From contig JACZJK010000056.1 of NCBI GenBank assembly GCA_014860575.1, positions 106,645 to 170,644 on the forward strand: a stretch of 64,000 nt of DNA. The letters run 5' to 3'. Source of the stretch: Bacteroidales bacterium. Its GTDB lineage: Bacteria; Bacteroidota; Bacteroidia; Bacteroidales; JAAYJT01. The notes under the pieces were generated by a model. That model was not told the DNA's origin, made no database searches, and saw nothing but the letters and a program-made list of their open reading frames with translations. Every line of letters starts with the position of its first letter. Position 1 is the first letter of the stretch. The position numbers and the translations under genes are program-made. This document shows positions 52,684-61,447 of this stretch, in pieces.

Positions 52684-52847
52684 TCGTACTTCTGGAACAG
52701 AGAAGGCAACCGGAAATGAACACAGCCATCGCAAGCATTAACAATTTGAAATTAATCAGAAACGATAATCGATGGATAATGTTTGAAAACTCAGAATCAT
52801 ATAAATCATCCAACGAATTATGTAACAATTTAATAAATTGACCTTGG

Positions 52848-52855
52848 TATCTTTG
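52848..52855 (+). promoter_or_regulatory. -7 box ahead of the small metal-binding genes
   Basis: TATCTTTG, 29 bp before ATG 52885, suggesting that the 52885-56474 genes have their own transcript rather than relying on read-through from cusB. Confidence 0.5.
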
Positions 52856-52884
52856 AAATCGTTAAATTTTAAAAATCATGTATT

Positions 52885-53121
52885 ATGAAAACATTAAAAG
52901 AACTTTTTACTGGAGAAAAGAAGAAAGAAATAACGGGGGCAGGAGGTCATGGTAAAGACACTACACAGGCTGGCGAGCCAAAAACCCAATTTGAGTGTCC
53001 CATGAAATGCGAAGGTGATAAAACCTATAATGCAACCGGCAATTGCCCGGTTTGCAATATGAAACTGGTTGCCGTGGATAGTGGCAAGGAAGCACACGGT
53101 CATTCACACGGTTGCTGTTAA
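52885..53121 (+). CDS. Small heavy-metal-binding protein (CPMxCEG module)
   Basis: A 78-residue soluble protein made of one heavy-metal-binding module, FECPMKCEGDKTYNATGNC followed by PVCNMKLV, with four cysteines arranged like a zinc ribbon, a Gly/His linker before it and a HGHSHGCC tail after it. The module is the same as those repeated at the N terminus of the ATPase at 53805. No signal peptide. A cytosolic metal buffer or chaperone for that ATPase is a reasonable inference. Confidence 0.8.
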   Translation: MKTLKELFTGEKKKEITGAGGHGKDTTQAGEPKTQFECPMKCEGDKTYNATGNCPVCNMKLVAVDSGKEAHGHSHGCC

Positions 53122-53151
53122 AATAGTATTAATCACTTAAAATTTAATTTT

Positions 53152-53538
53152 ATGAAATATTACATAAATAAAACAATCACGGCAAATTTTGACCAAGCCA
53201 TAGAGCTTGTTACAGAAGCCTTAAAAAAAGAAGGTTTTGGAGTACTTTCTACAGTTGATATTCAGGAAAAGTTAAAAGAAAAACTGGACGTTGATTTCAG
53301 AAAATACATAATCCTTGGCGCATGTAACCCTCTAAGTGCGCATAAAGCACTTCAGCAGGAGGATAAAATTGGCACTATGCTTCCCTGTAATGTAATCGTG
53401 CAGGAAATTGGCGAAACAAAGGTAGAAGTAGCAGCCGTTGACCCTACAGCCTCAATGATGGCTGTTGACAATAAAGAACTTGCAAACATTGCCGGTGATA
53501 TTAAGGCAAAACTCGAGCGGGTTATCGCATCGTTATAA
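53152..53538 (+). CDS. DUF302 domain protein
   Basis: A 128-residue protein of the DUF302 family (YYINKTITANFDQAIELVTEALKKEGFGVLSTVDI, YIILGACNPLSAHKAL, GTMLPCNVIVQE). The biochemical role of the family is unresolved. It is often seen near metal and redox stress genes. The two cysteines in ACNPL and LPCNV are the conserved ones. It lies between the small metal-binding protein and the SHOCT fragment, 30 bp after the former, so it is presumably co-expressed. Confidence 0.85.
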   Translation: MKYYINKTITANFDQAIELVTEALKKEGFGVLSTVDIQEKLKEKLDVDFRKYIILGACNPLSAHKALQQEDKIGTMLPCNVIVQEIGETKVEVAAVDPTASMMAVDNKELANIAGDIKAKLERVIASL

Positions 53539-53561
53539 TATAAATAAGAAAGGAGAAAAAA

Positions 53562-53844
53562 ATGCAACATGGAATTGATGGTACGATGTTCGGAATGGGC
53601 TGGTGGTGGATAATTGGGCTTATTCTGATCGCCGTTGTAATATGGGCCGTAGTACGCTCATCCAAACAGAAAAAATAACAGCAATGCAGTATATCATAAA
53701 ACGGTTCCTGATAATCTTAACAAACGATGGGCCCGGTGCGTTATTGACAAAGAGGAATACGAATTGAAACAAAGAAACCTCGGTGTTAAATTAAATTGTA
53801 CGAAATGGAACATAAAGAGCAGAACAAATTTTACTGTCCTATGA
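53562..53844 (+). pseudogene. SHOCT-type small membrane protein split by a frameshift
   Basis: ATG 53562 (preceded by AGGAGAAAAAA, an unusually good ribosome site for this phylum) opens a 38-codon frame with one transmembrane helix (WWWIIGLILIAVVIWAVVRSS), ending at TAA 53676 just after a run of six A (53670-53675). In the +1 frame the sequence continues NAVYHKTVPDNLNKRWARCVIDKEEYELKQ, which is a SHOCT domain normally fused to such a helix. Loss of one A restores the fusion. It may be an assembly error, a real mutation or phase variation. The restored frame would overlap the next gene start. Confidence 0.75.
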
Positions 53845-56474
53845 AATGCGAGGGTGACAAGGTTTATGACCAGCTCGGCGACTGCCCGGTCTGCAATATG
53901 CACCTTGTTCCGATAGAAGAACAAAACAAGGCAGATCACAGCCATTCTCCGGCGAAAGTAAATCAGCACCATGATCATCGTCAGAAACACCATCATGATC
54001 ATGATAAAGCATACGCCGAAGGGAAAAATGGCGGGAAATATTACTGTCCCATGCGTTGTGAGGGCGATAAAACATACGATCAGTCTGGCGATTGCCCGGT
54101 CTGTAATATGCACCTTGTACCGATAGAAGAACAAAATAAGGAGGATCACCGGCATACTCATGCGAAAGGGAATTATCACCATGATCATCAACATGTGCAC
54201 GACCACGAGCATCAGGAAGCGAAAGCCGGAGGGAAAAGTGGTGGAAAATATTATTGTCCCATGCATTGTGAGGGCGATAAAACCTACGATCAACCGGGAG
54301 ACTGTCCGGTTTGTGGAATGCACCTGAAAAAGGAAGAATCCCGGCCAATGCCTGGTGGCAGTAAAACCATCTATACATGCCCGATGCACCCGGAAATTAA
54401 ACAGGATCACCCCGGCAGTTGTCCGAAATGCGGAATGGATTTGGTACCTGAAAACGCAGTAGAAACCAGCGAGGAAGAAAAAGCCTATAAAAAAATGGCT
54501 AAAAAATTCTGGGTTGCGGTCATTTTGAGCGTTCCAGTTTTTGTGATTGCCATGTCGGATATGATCAGTTTTCTCAATCTCGAAGCTTTTGCCTCAAAAA
54601 ATACGCTGGGCTGGATTGAGTTTGTTTTGGCTACGCCGGTTGTTTTTTATTCCAGTTGGGAATTCTTTAAACGGGGCTGGAGTTCCATCGTACGAAGGAT
54701 GCCCAATATGTGGACGCTCATATCCATCGGGGTCGGATCTGCTTATCTGTTCAGTGTGTTTGCCTTGATGATACCGGGCGTATTTCCCGATCAGTTTAAA
54801 GATGCGAACGGAAACGTACACCTCTATTTTGAAGCTGCCGCCGTTATTTTAACACTGGTGTTGCTGGGACAGGTGCTCGAACTGAGGGCGCACAGTAAAA
54901 CCAATTCGGCCATTAAGGCACTGTTGAACCTTGTTCCACCCATTGCACGGATCATCCGTAACGGTGAGGAAGAAGAAATACCGATGGAGGAAGTTCAGAC
55001 TGGTGATTTGCTGAGAGTCAGGCCTGGTGAGAAAATACCTGTTGACGGGACGATCACAGATGGTACTGCCGTTATCGACGAAAGTATGATCACCGGCGAA
55101 TCCATTCCCGCCGATAAATCAACAGGAGATAAAGTTACTGGAGGAACCATCAATGGGAAAACCTCATTTGTTATGAAAGCTGAAAAAGTGGGCAGTGATA
55201 CCCTACTTGCACAAATCATTGAAATGGTGAACACAGCCAGCCGCTCAAGGGCGCCAATTCAAAAACTGGCAGACACCGTTGCAAAATACTTTGTGCAAAT
55301 CGTTATCTCAATCGCTATTGTCACTTTTGCTGTTTGGGCAATTTGGGGGCCGGAACCAGCCTATGTTTACGCTTTTGTGAATGCAGTAGCTGTGCTTATC
55401 ATTGCTTGCCCCTGTGCGCTGGGACTGGCCACACCAATGTCTATTATGGTCGGTTCGGGCAGGATGGCACAGGCCGGCGTGCTGGTGAAAGATGCCCGCG
55501 CCATCGAAGAAATGAACAAAGTAAATACCCTCATCATCGACAAAACTGGTACCATTACCGAAGGCAAACCTGCTTTAAAATCATACAAATCATTTGGAAG
55601 TTTGGCAGATAAGGAAATCCTACGCCTTGCTGCGTCGGTTGATGCCCACAGTGAACATCCGGTAGCTGAAGCCATTGTTGCCGGGGCAAAGGAAAAGGGA
55701 ATTGAAATTTCCAGCGTTGAAAATTTTGAATCGGTAACAGGGAAAGGTGTAAAAGGGATCTTCGAGGGAATAAAAATTGGCCTCGGAAACAACCGCCTGA
55801 TGGAAGATTTTGGAGCAAGCCTTACGGAAAAGCAGAAAGAAGATGCGAAAGAGTGGCAGTTAACCGGGCAAACCGTGATGTACCTGCTGCTTGAAAACAA
55901 AGTGGAAGGCATTGTAAGTGTGGCCGACACCATTAAAGCAACTTCGGCCAAAGCAATTAAGGCGCTACAGAATATGGGCGTGAAAGTTTACATGCTTACC
56001 GGCGACAATAAATTTACAGCCAAAGCAGTAGCAGAAGAGCTGCACCTTGACGGATACGAAGCAGATTGCCTGCCTGAAGATAAATTCAAAAAAGTAAAAG
56101 AACTACAGGAGAAAGGAGAAATAGTGGCAATGGCCGGCGATGGTATAAACGATGCTCCGGCGCTGGAGCAGGCCAATGTGGGAATCGCCATGGGAACCGG
56201 AACCGACATCGCCATGCAGAGTGCAGCAATCACGCTTGTAAAAGGCGATTTGAATGGGATTGTCAGGGCAAGGGAATTGAGCCACAAAGTAATGCGGAAC
56301 ATCAAACAGAATCTCTTTTTTGCGTTCGTTTACAACTCCTTGGGTGTTCCGGTTGCAGCCGGTATTTTGTTCCCGTTTTTTGGCATCCTGCTGAGCCCCA
56401 TGATTGCCGCCGCTGCCATGAGTTTTAGTTCAGTTTCGGTTATTTCAAATGCATTACGGTTAAGAAAAGTATAG
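53805..56474 (+). CDS. copA: P1B-type copper-translocating ATPase with four tandem metal-binding modules
   Basis: An 889-residue inner-membrane ATPase that exports Cu(I). The N terminus has no HMA domain. Instead it has four CPMxCEG/CPMHPEI modules (residues about 8-40, 75-107, 145-172 and 188-215) separated by His-rich linkers (HHDHRQKHHHDHDK, HHDHQHVHDHEHQ). The pump core is complete: membrane metal site CPC at 535-537, phosphorylation Asp579 in DKTGTITEG, HSEHPVAEAI, and GDGINDAPAL. ATG 53805 is preferred to the TTG at 53796. The first three modules are also near-repeats in DNA, so the array grew by duplication. Confidence 0.93.
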   Translation: MEHKEQNKFYCPMKCEGDKVYDQLGDCPVCNMHLVPIEEQNKADHSHSPAKVNQHHDHRQKHHHDHDKAYAEGKNGGKYYCPMRCEGDKTYDQSGDCPVCNMHLVPIEEQNKEDHRHTHAKGNYHHDHQHVHDHEHQEAKAGGKSGGKYYCPMHCEGDKTYDQPGDCPVCGMHLKKEESRPMPGGSKTIYTCPMHPEIKQDHPGSCPKCGMDLVPENAVETSEEEKAYKKMAKKFWVAVILSVPVFVIAMSDMISFLNLEAFASKNTLGWIEFVLATPVVFYSSWEFFKRGWSSIVRRMPNMWTLISIGVGSAYLFSVFALMIPGVFPDQFKDANGNVHLYFEAAAVILTLVLLGQVLELRAHSKTNSAIKALLNLVPPIARIIRNGEEEEIPMEEVQTGDLLRVRPGEKIPVDGTITDGTAVIDESMITGESIPADKSTGDKVTGGTINGKTSFVMKAEKVGSDTLLAQIIEMVNTASRSRAPIQKLADTVAKYFVQIVISIAIVTFAVWAIWGPEPAYVYAFVNAVAVLIIACPCALGLATPMSIMVGSGRMAQAGVLVKDARAIEEMNKVNTLIIDKTGTITEGKPALKSYKSFGSLADKEILRLAASVDAHSEHPVAEAIVAGAKEKGIEISSVENFESVTGKGVKGIFEGIKIGLGNNRLMEDFGASLTEKQKEDAKEWQLTGQTVMYLLLENKVEGIVSVADTIKATSAKAIKALQNMGVKVYMLTGDNKFTAKAVAEELHLDGYEADCLPEDKFKKVKELQEKGEIVAMAGDGINDAPALEQANVGIAMGTGTDIAMQSAAITLVKGDLNGIVRARELSHKVMRNIKQNLFFAFVYNSLGVPVAAGILFPFFGILLSPMIAAAAMSFSSVSVISNALRLRKV

Positions 56475-56530
56475 TTTATTGCTTCGGTCGGTATCTGCAA
56501 ACAAAAAAACAAAATCAAAAAAAAAGTAAA

Positions 56531-57022
56531 ATGAAAAATAACCACAAAATGAATCAAAACAAAGAAAACAAAAGTCAATATGCTAAATTCATATTGATGT
56601 TGCTTGGTTCCTTTATCGCAATGTACATAACAATGTATTTTAATACCTACGAGATAGGCCACGTTTATTTCAGTCTTACCCGTTTTTACATGGCTTGCAC
56701 GGGGATTTCAGCAATGGCAGTGATAATGCTGTTATTTATGTTAAGTATGTACAAGAATAAAAAGAAAAATATTGCTATTATTTTGGGCAGTTTAATTCTT
56801 TTTACAAGTGCTTTAGCCTTGGTAAGGTCGCAAACTCCGATTGGTGATGTATTATATATGGAAGCAATGATTCCACATCATTCTATAGCTATTCTCACCA
56901 GTAAAAGAGCAGCTATTAAAGATCCGGAGGTAAGAAAGTTGGCCGATGAAATTATAGAGGCCCAGGAAAGAGAAATTGCAGAAATGAAAGAGTTTATTAA
57001 AAGATTACAGTCAGATAAGTAA
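56531..57022 (+). CDS. DUF305 family membrane protein
   Basis: A 163-residue protein with three transmembrane helices (ILMLLGSFIAMYITMYF, FYMACTGISAMAVIMLLFML, IAIILGSLILFTSALAL) and a C-terminal extracytoplasmic DUF305-type helical part containing YMEAMIPHHSIAILTSKRA. The paired His and Met residues of that motif are typical of copper-associated DUF305 proteins. It lies 56 bp after copA in the same direction. A role in periplasmic copper binding or storage is inferred. Confidence 0.85.
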   Translation: MKNNHKMNQNKENKSQYAKFILMLLGSFIAMYITMYFNTYEIGHVYFSLTRFYMACTGISAMAVIMLLFMLSMYKNKKKNIAIILGSLILFTSALALVRSQTPIGDVLYMEAMIPHHSIAILTSKRAAIKDPEVRKLADEIIEAQEREIAEMKEFIKRLQSDK

Positions 57023-57117
57023 TCTACTGTCTCGGATAACATCTTGAGTACTTGCCTGTCAGCGCTTAGCTTCTGTAATAATGTGCGTAGGCTAAAAAGA
57101 TATAAAGTACTAATAAT

Positions 57118-59409
57118 ATGAAAAAAAATATAATTACAGCGATTTGCATATTAATCATTTCACAAATCGCTTTTGCCCAGGTGGGTACAAACGGCGAAAA
57201 TAGAAATGAAGAAGGAAGGCCTGTGAAGGAATTTAACCTCACGATTGAGCAAAATGAAATGACACTTGGCGGCGTAAAAGCAAAAGCCATGACCATAAAC
57301 GGAAGCATTCCAGGTCCGGTACTTGAATTTGATGAAGGCGACTTAGCTGTAATTAATGTGTTCAATAAAATGGATGTTGAAACTTCGGTGCATTGGCACG
57401 GGATAATTCTTCCAAACTTTTTTGATGGTGTTCCATACCTTACCACTCCTCCAATTAAACCCGGAACTACCTTTCAATACAGAATACCTCTCAACCAATC
57501 GGGAACATATTGGTACCACTCCCATACCATGTTACAGGAACAAAAAGGGGTGTATGGTTCTATTGTGATTCAACCCAAAGAGAAAACCCTGGAATATGAC
57601 AAAGATTTGGTAGTGGTTTTATCAGACTGGACCAACGAAAAACCTATGAATGTGCTGCGAAACCTCAAAAGAGGCAACGAGTGGTATCAGATTAAAAAAG
57701 GAACAGCAGTTCCATTAAGCAAGGCTGTTGCGCAAGGAGGATTTGGTGCACAGCTTAAGATGTGGCGCGACCGCATGGAAGGAGCCGATATTGCCGATAT
57801 TTATTACCCGGCTTTTTTAAGTAATGGAAAAAAACAGGCTGAATATCCTGATTTTGCACCGGGTGAGAAAATCAGTCTAAGGCTTATAAATGCTTCTGCC
57901 TCTACTTATTATTGGATGGATTTTGGTGCAGGCAATCCAATGGTGGTAGCAAGCGATGGTATTGATGTTCATCCCGTACACAAAAACAGATTTCTCTTTG
58001 CCATTGCCGAAACCTTCGATGTTATTGTCACTATCCCGGAAGGCAAACTCGAAATTATTGCCACGGCTCAAGATGGCTCCGGCTACACGACCATTCGTCT
58101 GGGCAGTGGGAAATTGTTTGCTGCGAAAGTTATTGACAGACCCGATAAGGTGGCCATGATGAAGGAAATGGCGCAAATGGATATGAAAATGGGAGCACCT
58201 GCTTTAACAGGAAATAAAAAGAAGAATACACCGGAATTCCTGATGAAAAAATATGGCATGGAAATGAACATGGATATGGACCATTCCCAAATGAGCAAAG
58301 AAGGTAAAATGCCGATGAATGACGAGATGCATATGGATCACATGAACCATAACACCATGCTGGAGAAAGACACTACTGGAGATTTCAATCACCATGAACG
58401 CATGATGCATTTTAACTACAATTACCTTGAAGCAATAGAAGAAACAAACTTTAATCCGGATATCCCGGTAAATGAATTGCTCTTAAATCTTACCGGTAAT
58501 ATGAACCGTTACGTTTGGAGTTTAAACGGCATCCCGCTCTCAGAGGCCGACAAAATAAAAATTAAAGGAGGAGAAATTACCCGCATTACCCTGAATAACA
58601 TGACTATGATGCATCACCCGATGCACCTGCACGGTCATTTTTTCAGGGTTATCAACGAAAACGGGGAACGTTCTCCATTAAAGCACACGGTGAATGTACC
58701 ACCAATGCAAAAAGTCATCATTGAGTTTCACAATGAAGAATACGGCGATTGGTTTTTCCATTGTCATGTACTTTACCACATGATGGTTGGTATGTCACGT
58801 GTATTTAGTTATGGAACACCAAGGGATGAACGAATGAAGGATTTCCCGGTAAAAAAAATCCTTGGTGAAGCAAACCACTATTATTCCTGGGGTTTGGCAG
58901 AATTAAGTTCTAATTTTTCTGAATTAATGCTTACATCCAGCAGCATACGCAATGAATTTAATTTACGTGTAGAAAGCGATTATAACAGGAATTCAGAAAT
59001 TGAGCTTAGTTATAACCGGTATTTAAACGATTGGGTGCGAATTTACGCGGGTGTCAATACTGAAAATACGATTGCCGACTCTTATGATATTTTTAACACT
59101 GTTGGTTTAGTTGGTGTAAAGTATTTCACGCCTTATATGTTCTATGTTGATGTGAGCCTGGACCATCAGCTTCGCCCCAGGATACGTGTAGATAAAGAAA
59201 TTCTTCTGTTTCCAAGATTTTTCGTGGAAGGAGAATACGAATATCGTGCAGACCTTGGCTGGGTGAATGAGTTAGAAGGCAACGCAAGTTTTGAGGGTGA
59301 AGACGAATGGCTAATCAGGGCTTCTTATATATTATCCCGTAATTTTTCCATCCAGGCCAATTACAATAACCATTATGGTTGGGGTGGAGGCTTAAGTGTC
59401 AGATTTTGA
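57118..59409 (+). CDS. Multicopper oxidase (CopA/PcoA-type) fused to a PcoB-like barrel
   Basis: A 763-residue exported protein. Signal peptide (ICILIISQIAFAQ). Copper ligands of the oxidase: HWH at 92-94, HSH at 134-136, HHPMHLHGH at 499-507, and HCHVLYHMMVGM at 548-559 with Cys549 and axial Met559. A Met/His-rich stretch spans about 347-437 (MDMKMG, MEMNMDMDHSQM, MHMDHMNHNTM). After the oxidase ends near 570, about 190 residues (NHYYSWGLAELSSNF to GGLSVRF) form alternating strands ending in Phe, resembling PcoB/CopB outer-membrane proteins, normally a separate gene. It probably oxidises toxic Cu(I) at the outer membrane. Confidence 0.85.
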   Translation: MKKNIITAICILIISQIAFAQVGTNGENRNEEGRPVKEFNLTIEQNEMTLGGVKAKAMTINGSIPGPVLEFDEGDLAVINVFNKMDVETSVHWHGIILPNFFDGVPYLTTPPIKPGTTFQYRIPLNQSGTYWYHSHTMLQEQKGVYGSIVIQPKEKTLEYDKDLVVVLSDWTNEKPMNVLRNLKRGNEWYQIKKGTAVPLSKAVAQGGFGAQLKMWRDRMEGADIADIYYPAFLSNGKKQAEYPDFAPGEKISLRLINASASTYYWMDFGAGNPMVVASDGIDVHPVHKNRFLFAIAETFDVIVTIPEGKLEIIATAQDGSGYTTIRLGSGKLFAAKVIDRPDKVAMMKEMAQMDMKMGAPALTGNKKKNTPEFLMKKYGMEMNMDMDHSQMSKEGKMPMNDEMHMDHMNHNTMLEKDTTGDFNHHERMMHFNYNYLEAIEETNFNPDIPVNELLLNLTGNMNRYVWSLNGIPLSEADKIKIKGGEITRITLNNMTMMHHPMHLHGHFFRVINENGERSPLKHTVNVPPMQKVIIEFHNEEYGDWFFHCHVLYHMMVGMSRVFSYGTPRDERMKDFPVKKILGEANHYYSWGLAELSSNFSELMLTSSSIRNEFNLRVESDYNRNSEIELSYNRYLNDWVRIYAGVNTENTIADSYDIFNTVGLVGVKYFTPYMFYVDVSLDHQLRPRIRVDKEILLFPRFFVEGEYEYRADLGWVNELEGNASFEGEDEWLIRASYILSRNFSIQANYNNHYGWGGGLSVRF

Positions 59410-59533
59410 AAAATGTTCCAAGCGCCAATGCAACTGCGGATTGGCCAGGGGCAGCCATGACGCCATATTCGGTAATGGTGGTGACAAACAGCCTAAGGCA
59501 AAGAGAAATGAACGTTATTTAGGAAGGTACCTG

Positions 59534-60553
59534 CTAATCCGCCGCATCAAAAGGAATTTCCTTATCTCTTGCTAAGGTGAAACGATAGGCAATGCCGGCA
59601 GTTATTTCGGTTTGGGAAGCAATTTGGGTTTTGTTCACATGCTGGTAAACAGGAATATCACTTTGGATAAAAATTGTAAATCTATCAGCAAAAAGAAAGC
59701 TTAACTGTGGAGCAATAAAAAATTTCCTGCTGCCGGTTGCTTCCGGATCATAGCTTAGGAACCTGACCATTTCAATATCAGGATTAATCTCCATCTTTCC
59801 GATCCACTCGCCTTTTGCCTGGATCGAAAAATTCAAAACATCCCACAGTGGATAGCCAATTTGCAAGCCGATACCCGTGTAGTTGCCTAGTTTTTCGCTG
59901 ATTGGATTCCAGCCTTTTAAAATATGCAAGGCGCTGGCTGAGAGGCTGAGCCGGGTATTTGGAATTTTTCCCGAAAAGAATGCGTTAAGAAGCATGTCGT
60001 ACGAGCCTGAAGTAGCCTGAACCGACAGCGGTTTTGTGATGTAAATGATTGATCCGGAAAAAGGCTCAACCAAACCAATGGAATCATTATAGCTGCCCAA
60101 AGGTATTTTAAAGCCTAAGCCTATCGAAAGTTGTTTTACAAATTTTCCGCTTCCTGGCTGTATTACATTGTACCTCGGAAATATCATCAGGTCAGCAATT
60201 CCTTTCGAACTATAGGTGTCGCGTTCAATAAGGCCGGTCTGTGTCTTGTCAATCCAGTACCCGGACTCAAGTGAAATTGTTAACCTATCCGACAAACCAT
60301 AGGCCAGCTTAGTATAAAGATATTTACTCGAAAAATGATCCAGATAATTTGCTTCGGGTTTGGTTTCAGTCAGAAATTTTTCGGTGTTTACAAACTGGAA
60401 GTTCGAGCTTAGCTCAAACTGACGTTCCTTCAACACACCTGTAGTAGCATCGCCGGCAATAGGACTTCCTCCACCCACAGCACAGCATTGCCCGTAAAGG
60501 GTTCCCGGAAGATAGATAATTGCAATCAAAAATAAAAAGCTGAATCGAATCAT
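59534..60553 (-). CDS. Outer-membrane beta-barrel protein of unknown function
   Basis: A 339-residue exported protein (signal FLFLIAIIYLPGTLYGQ, start Met at 60553 chosen over 60598). The mature N terminus has CCAVGGGSPIAGD, and the body consists of amphipathic strands (LSIGLGFKIPLGSYND, LNFSIQAKGEWIGKM, FFIAPQLSFLFADRFTIFIQSDIP) ending ITAGIAYRFTLARDKE. It resembles transporter-like barrels found near metal or thioredoxin genes, but substrate is unknown. It sits next to a thioredoxin-like T9SS protein on the same strand (61 bp apart), probably an operon with it, and converges with the copper oxidase. Confidence 0.7.
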   Translation of the reverse strand: MIRFSFLFLIAIIYLPGTLYGQCCAVGGGSPIAGDATTGVLKERQFELSSNFQFVNTEKFLTETKPEANYLDHFSSKYLYTKLAYGLSDRLTISLESGYWIDKTQTGLIERDTYSSKGIADLMIFPRYNVIQPGSGKFVKQLSIGLGFKIPLGSYNDSIGLVEPFSGSIIYITKPLSVQATSGSYDMLLNAFFSGKIPNTRLSLSASALHILKGWNPISEKLGNYTGIGLQIGYPLWDVLNFSIQAKGEWIGKMEINPDIEMVRFLSYDPEATGSRKFFIAPQLSFLFADRFTIFIQSDIPVYQHVNKTQIASQTEITAGIAYRFTLARDKEIPFDAAD

Positions 60554-60614
60554 GAAAATCCCGGATTGATGATTTGCGTTTATATACGACCTTAGCATGA
60601 GCTATAGGATCTAA

Positions 60615-61394
60615 CTACCTTTTTGCTACAGTAAATTTTCTTACAAAAGTATTGTTGTCGAACCTGAGCTGCAGCAGGTAAATGCCAGGCATCAGTCCCA
60701 GCAGATCTGCGTTAAGAGAAATATCTTTATGATGAGCCATTCCCTGGAATAAAATTGATTTTTCCTGTCCCGTCATATTGAGAACACTAAGTGCGATTTC
60801 GCCCGGTGCATCCAATCGGATGGAAACGATTGTTTCGTCGTTAACCGGATTTGGATAAATATTCAGCACTTTTTGATCAGGGTTCAATTGCGGTACGGCG
60901 GTTGTCAGGCTTTCAATGGCCTGGTCAATGCCCTCAATGAGCTTATTGTGATCAACCTGATCATCGGCAATATAATAGACTTTCCGGTCGGCGCCAATAA
61001 CTACCACTTTGGGCATTCCGTTCGAACCGTAATCCATCATATGAATAGCCGGATTTGAGAATCTGCGCGTATTGATCAGTCCATTTGTATTTGCCCAAAC
61101 CTGAATGATATTGCAGGGTGTATTGGCATAATCGTCGGCAAGCAGCATTTCTACAACTCCAGGTTGTGAACTCTGGTAGCTTTGAACCACATTGTATGTA
61201 GTTGATAATGGAAGGATACATGAGCTACAGGGCATGGTCCAGCCAATAACAACGATCTTGCCCGCATCAAGATTCTCGTAGAGATCATAATTAACTCCCA
61301 GGCAATCGGGAACACTGAAGTTGGTGGCATTTTGTGAAACACCGGGCTTTATAAACAGATGGAGTACAATAATAAGAATGTAAATTCGGATCAT
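60615..61394 (-). CDS. Exported thioredoxin-like protein with T9SS sorting domain
   Basis: A 259-residue secreted protein. Signal peptide (IYILIIVLHLFIKPGVSQ), a thioredoxin/TlpA-like domain with WTMPCSSCILP (CxxC) and the cis-Pro region GSNGMPKVVVIGADRKVYYI, then a C-terminal type A sorting domain (LNIYPNPVNDETIVSI ... GIYLLQLRFDNNTFVRKFTV) that directs export by the type IX system. The active-site spacer CSSC is unusual. Start at 61394. Surface thiol or metal redox chemistry is a guess. It is the upstream partner of the barrel gene. Confidence 0.8.
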   Translation of the reverse strand: MIRIYILIIVLHLFIKPGVSQNATNFSVPDCLGVNYDLYENLDAGKIVVIGWTMPCSSCILPLSTTYNVVQSYQSSQPGVVEMLLADDYANTPCNIIQVWANTNGLINTRRFSNPAIHMMDYGSNGMPKVVVIGADRKVYYIADDQVDHNKLIEGIDQAIESLTTAVPQLNPDQKVLNIYPNPVNDETIVSIRLDAPGEIALSVLNMTGQEKSILFQGMAHHKDISLNADLLGLMPGIYLLQLRFDNNTFVRKFTVAKR

Positions 61395-61447
61395 GAGTTT
61401 AATATTAATATCAAATAGCAATTAAACCTGCTAATAGATAAATATGT

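Noticed and set aside
53562..53844. Programmed frameshift in the SHOCT gene
   Set aside because: Only an A6 run is visible, with no heptameric slippery sequence plus downstream structure that I can support, so it is listed as a broken or possibly phase-variable gene.
53694..54410. 238-codon open frame on the - strand rich in H, M, I and F
   Set aside because: It is antisense to the copA N terminus; the repeats of the metal-binding modules produce its apparent regularity, and the + frame has clear domains.
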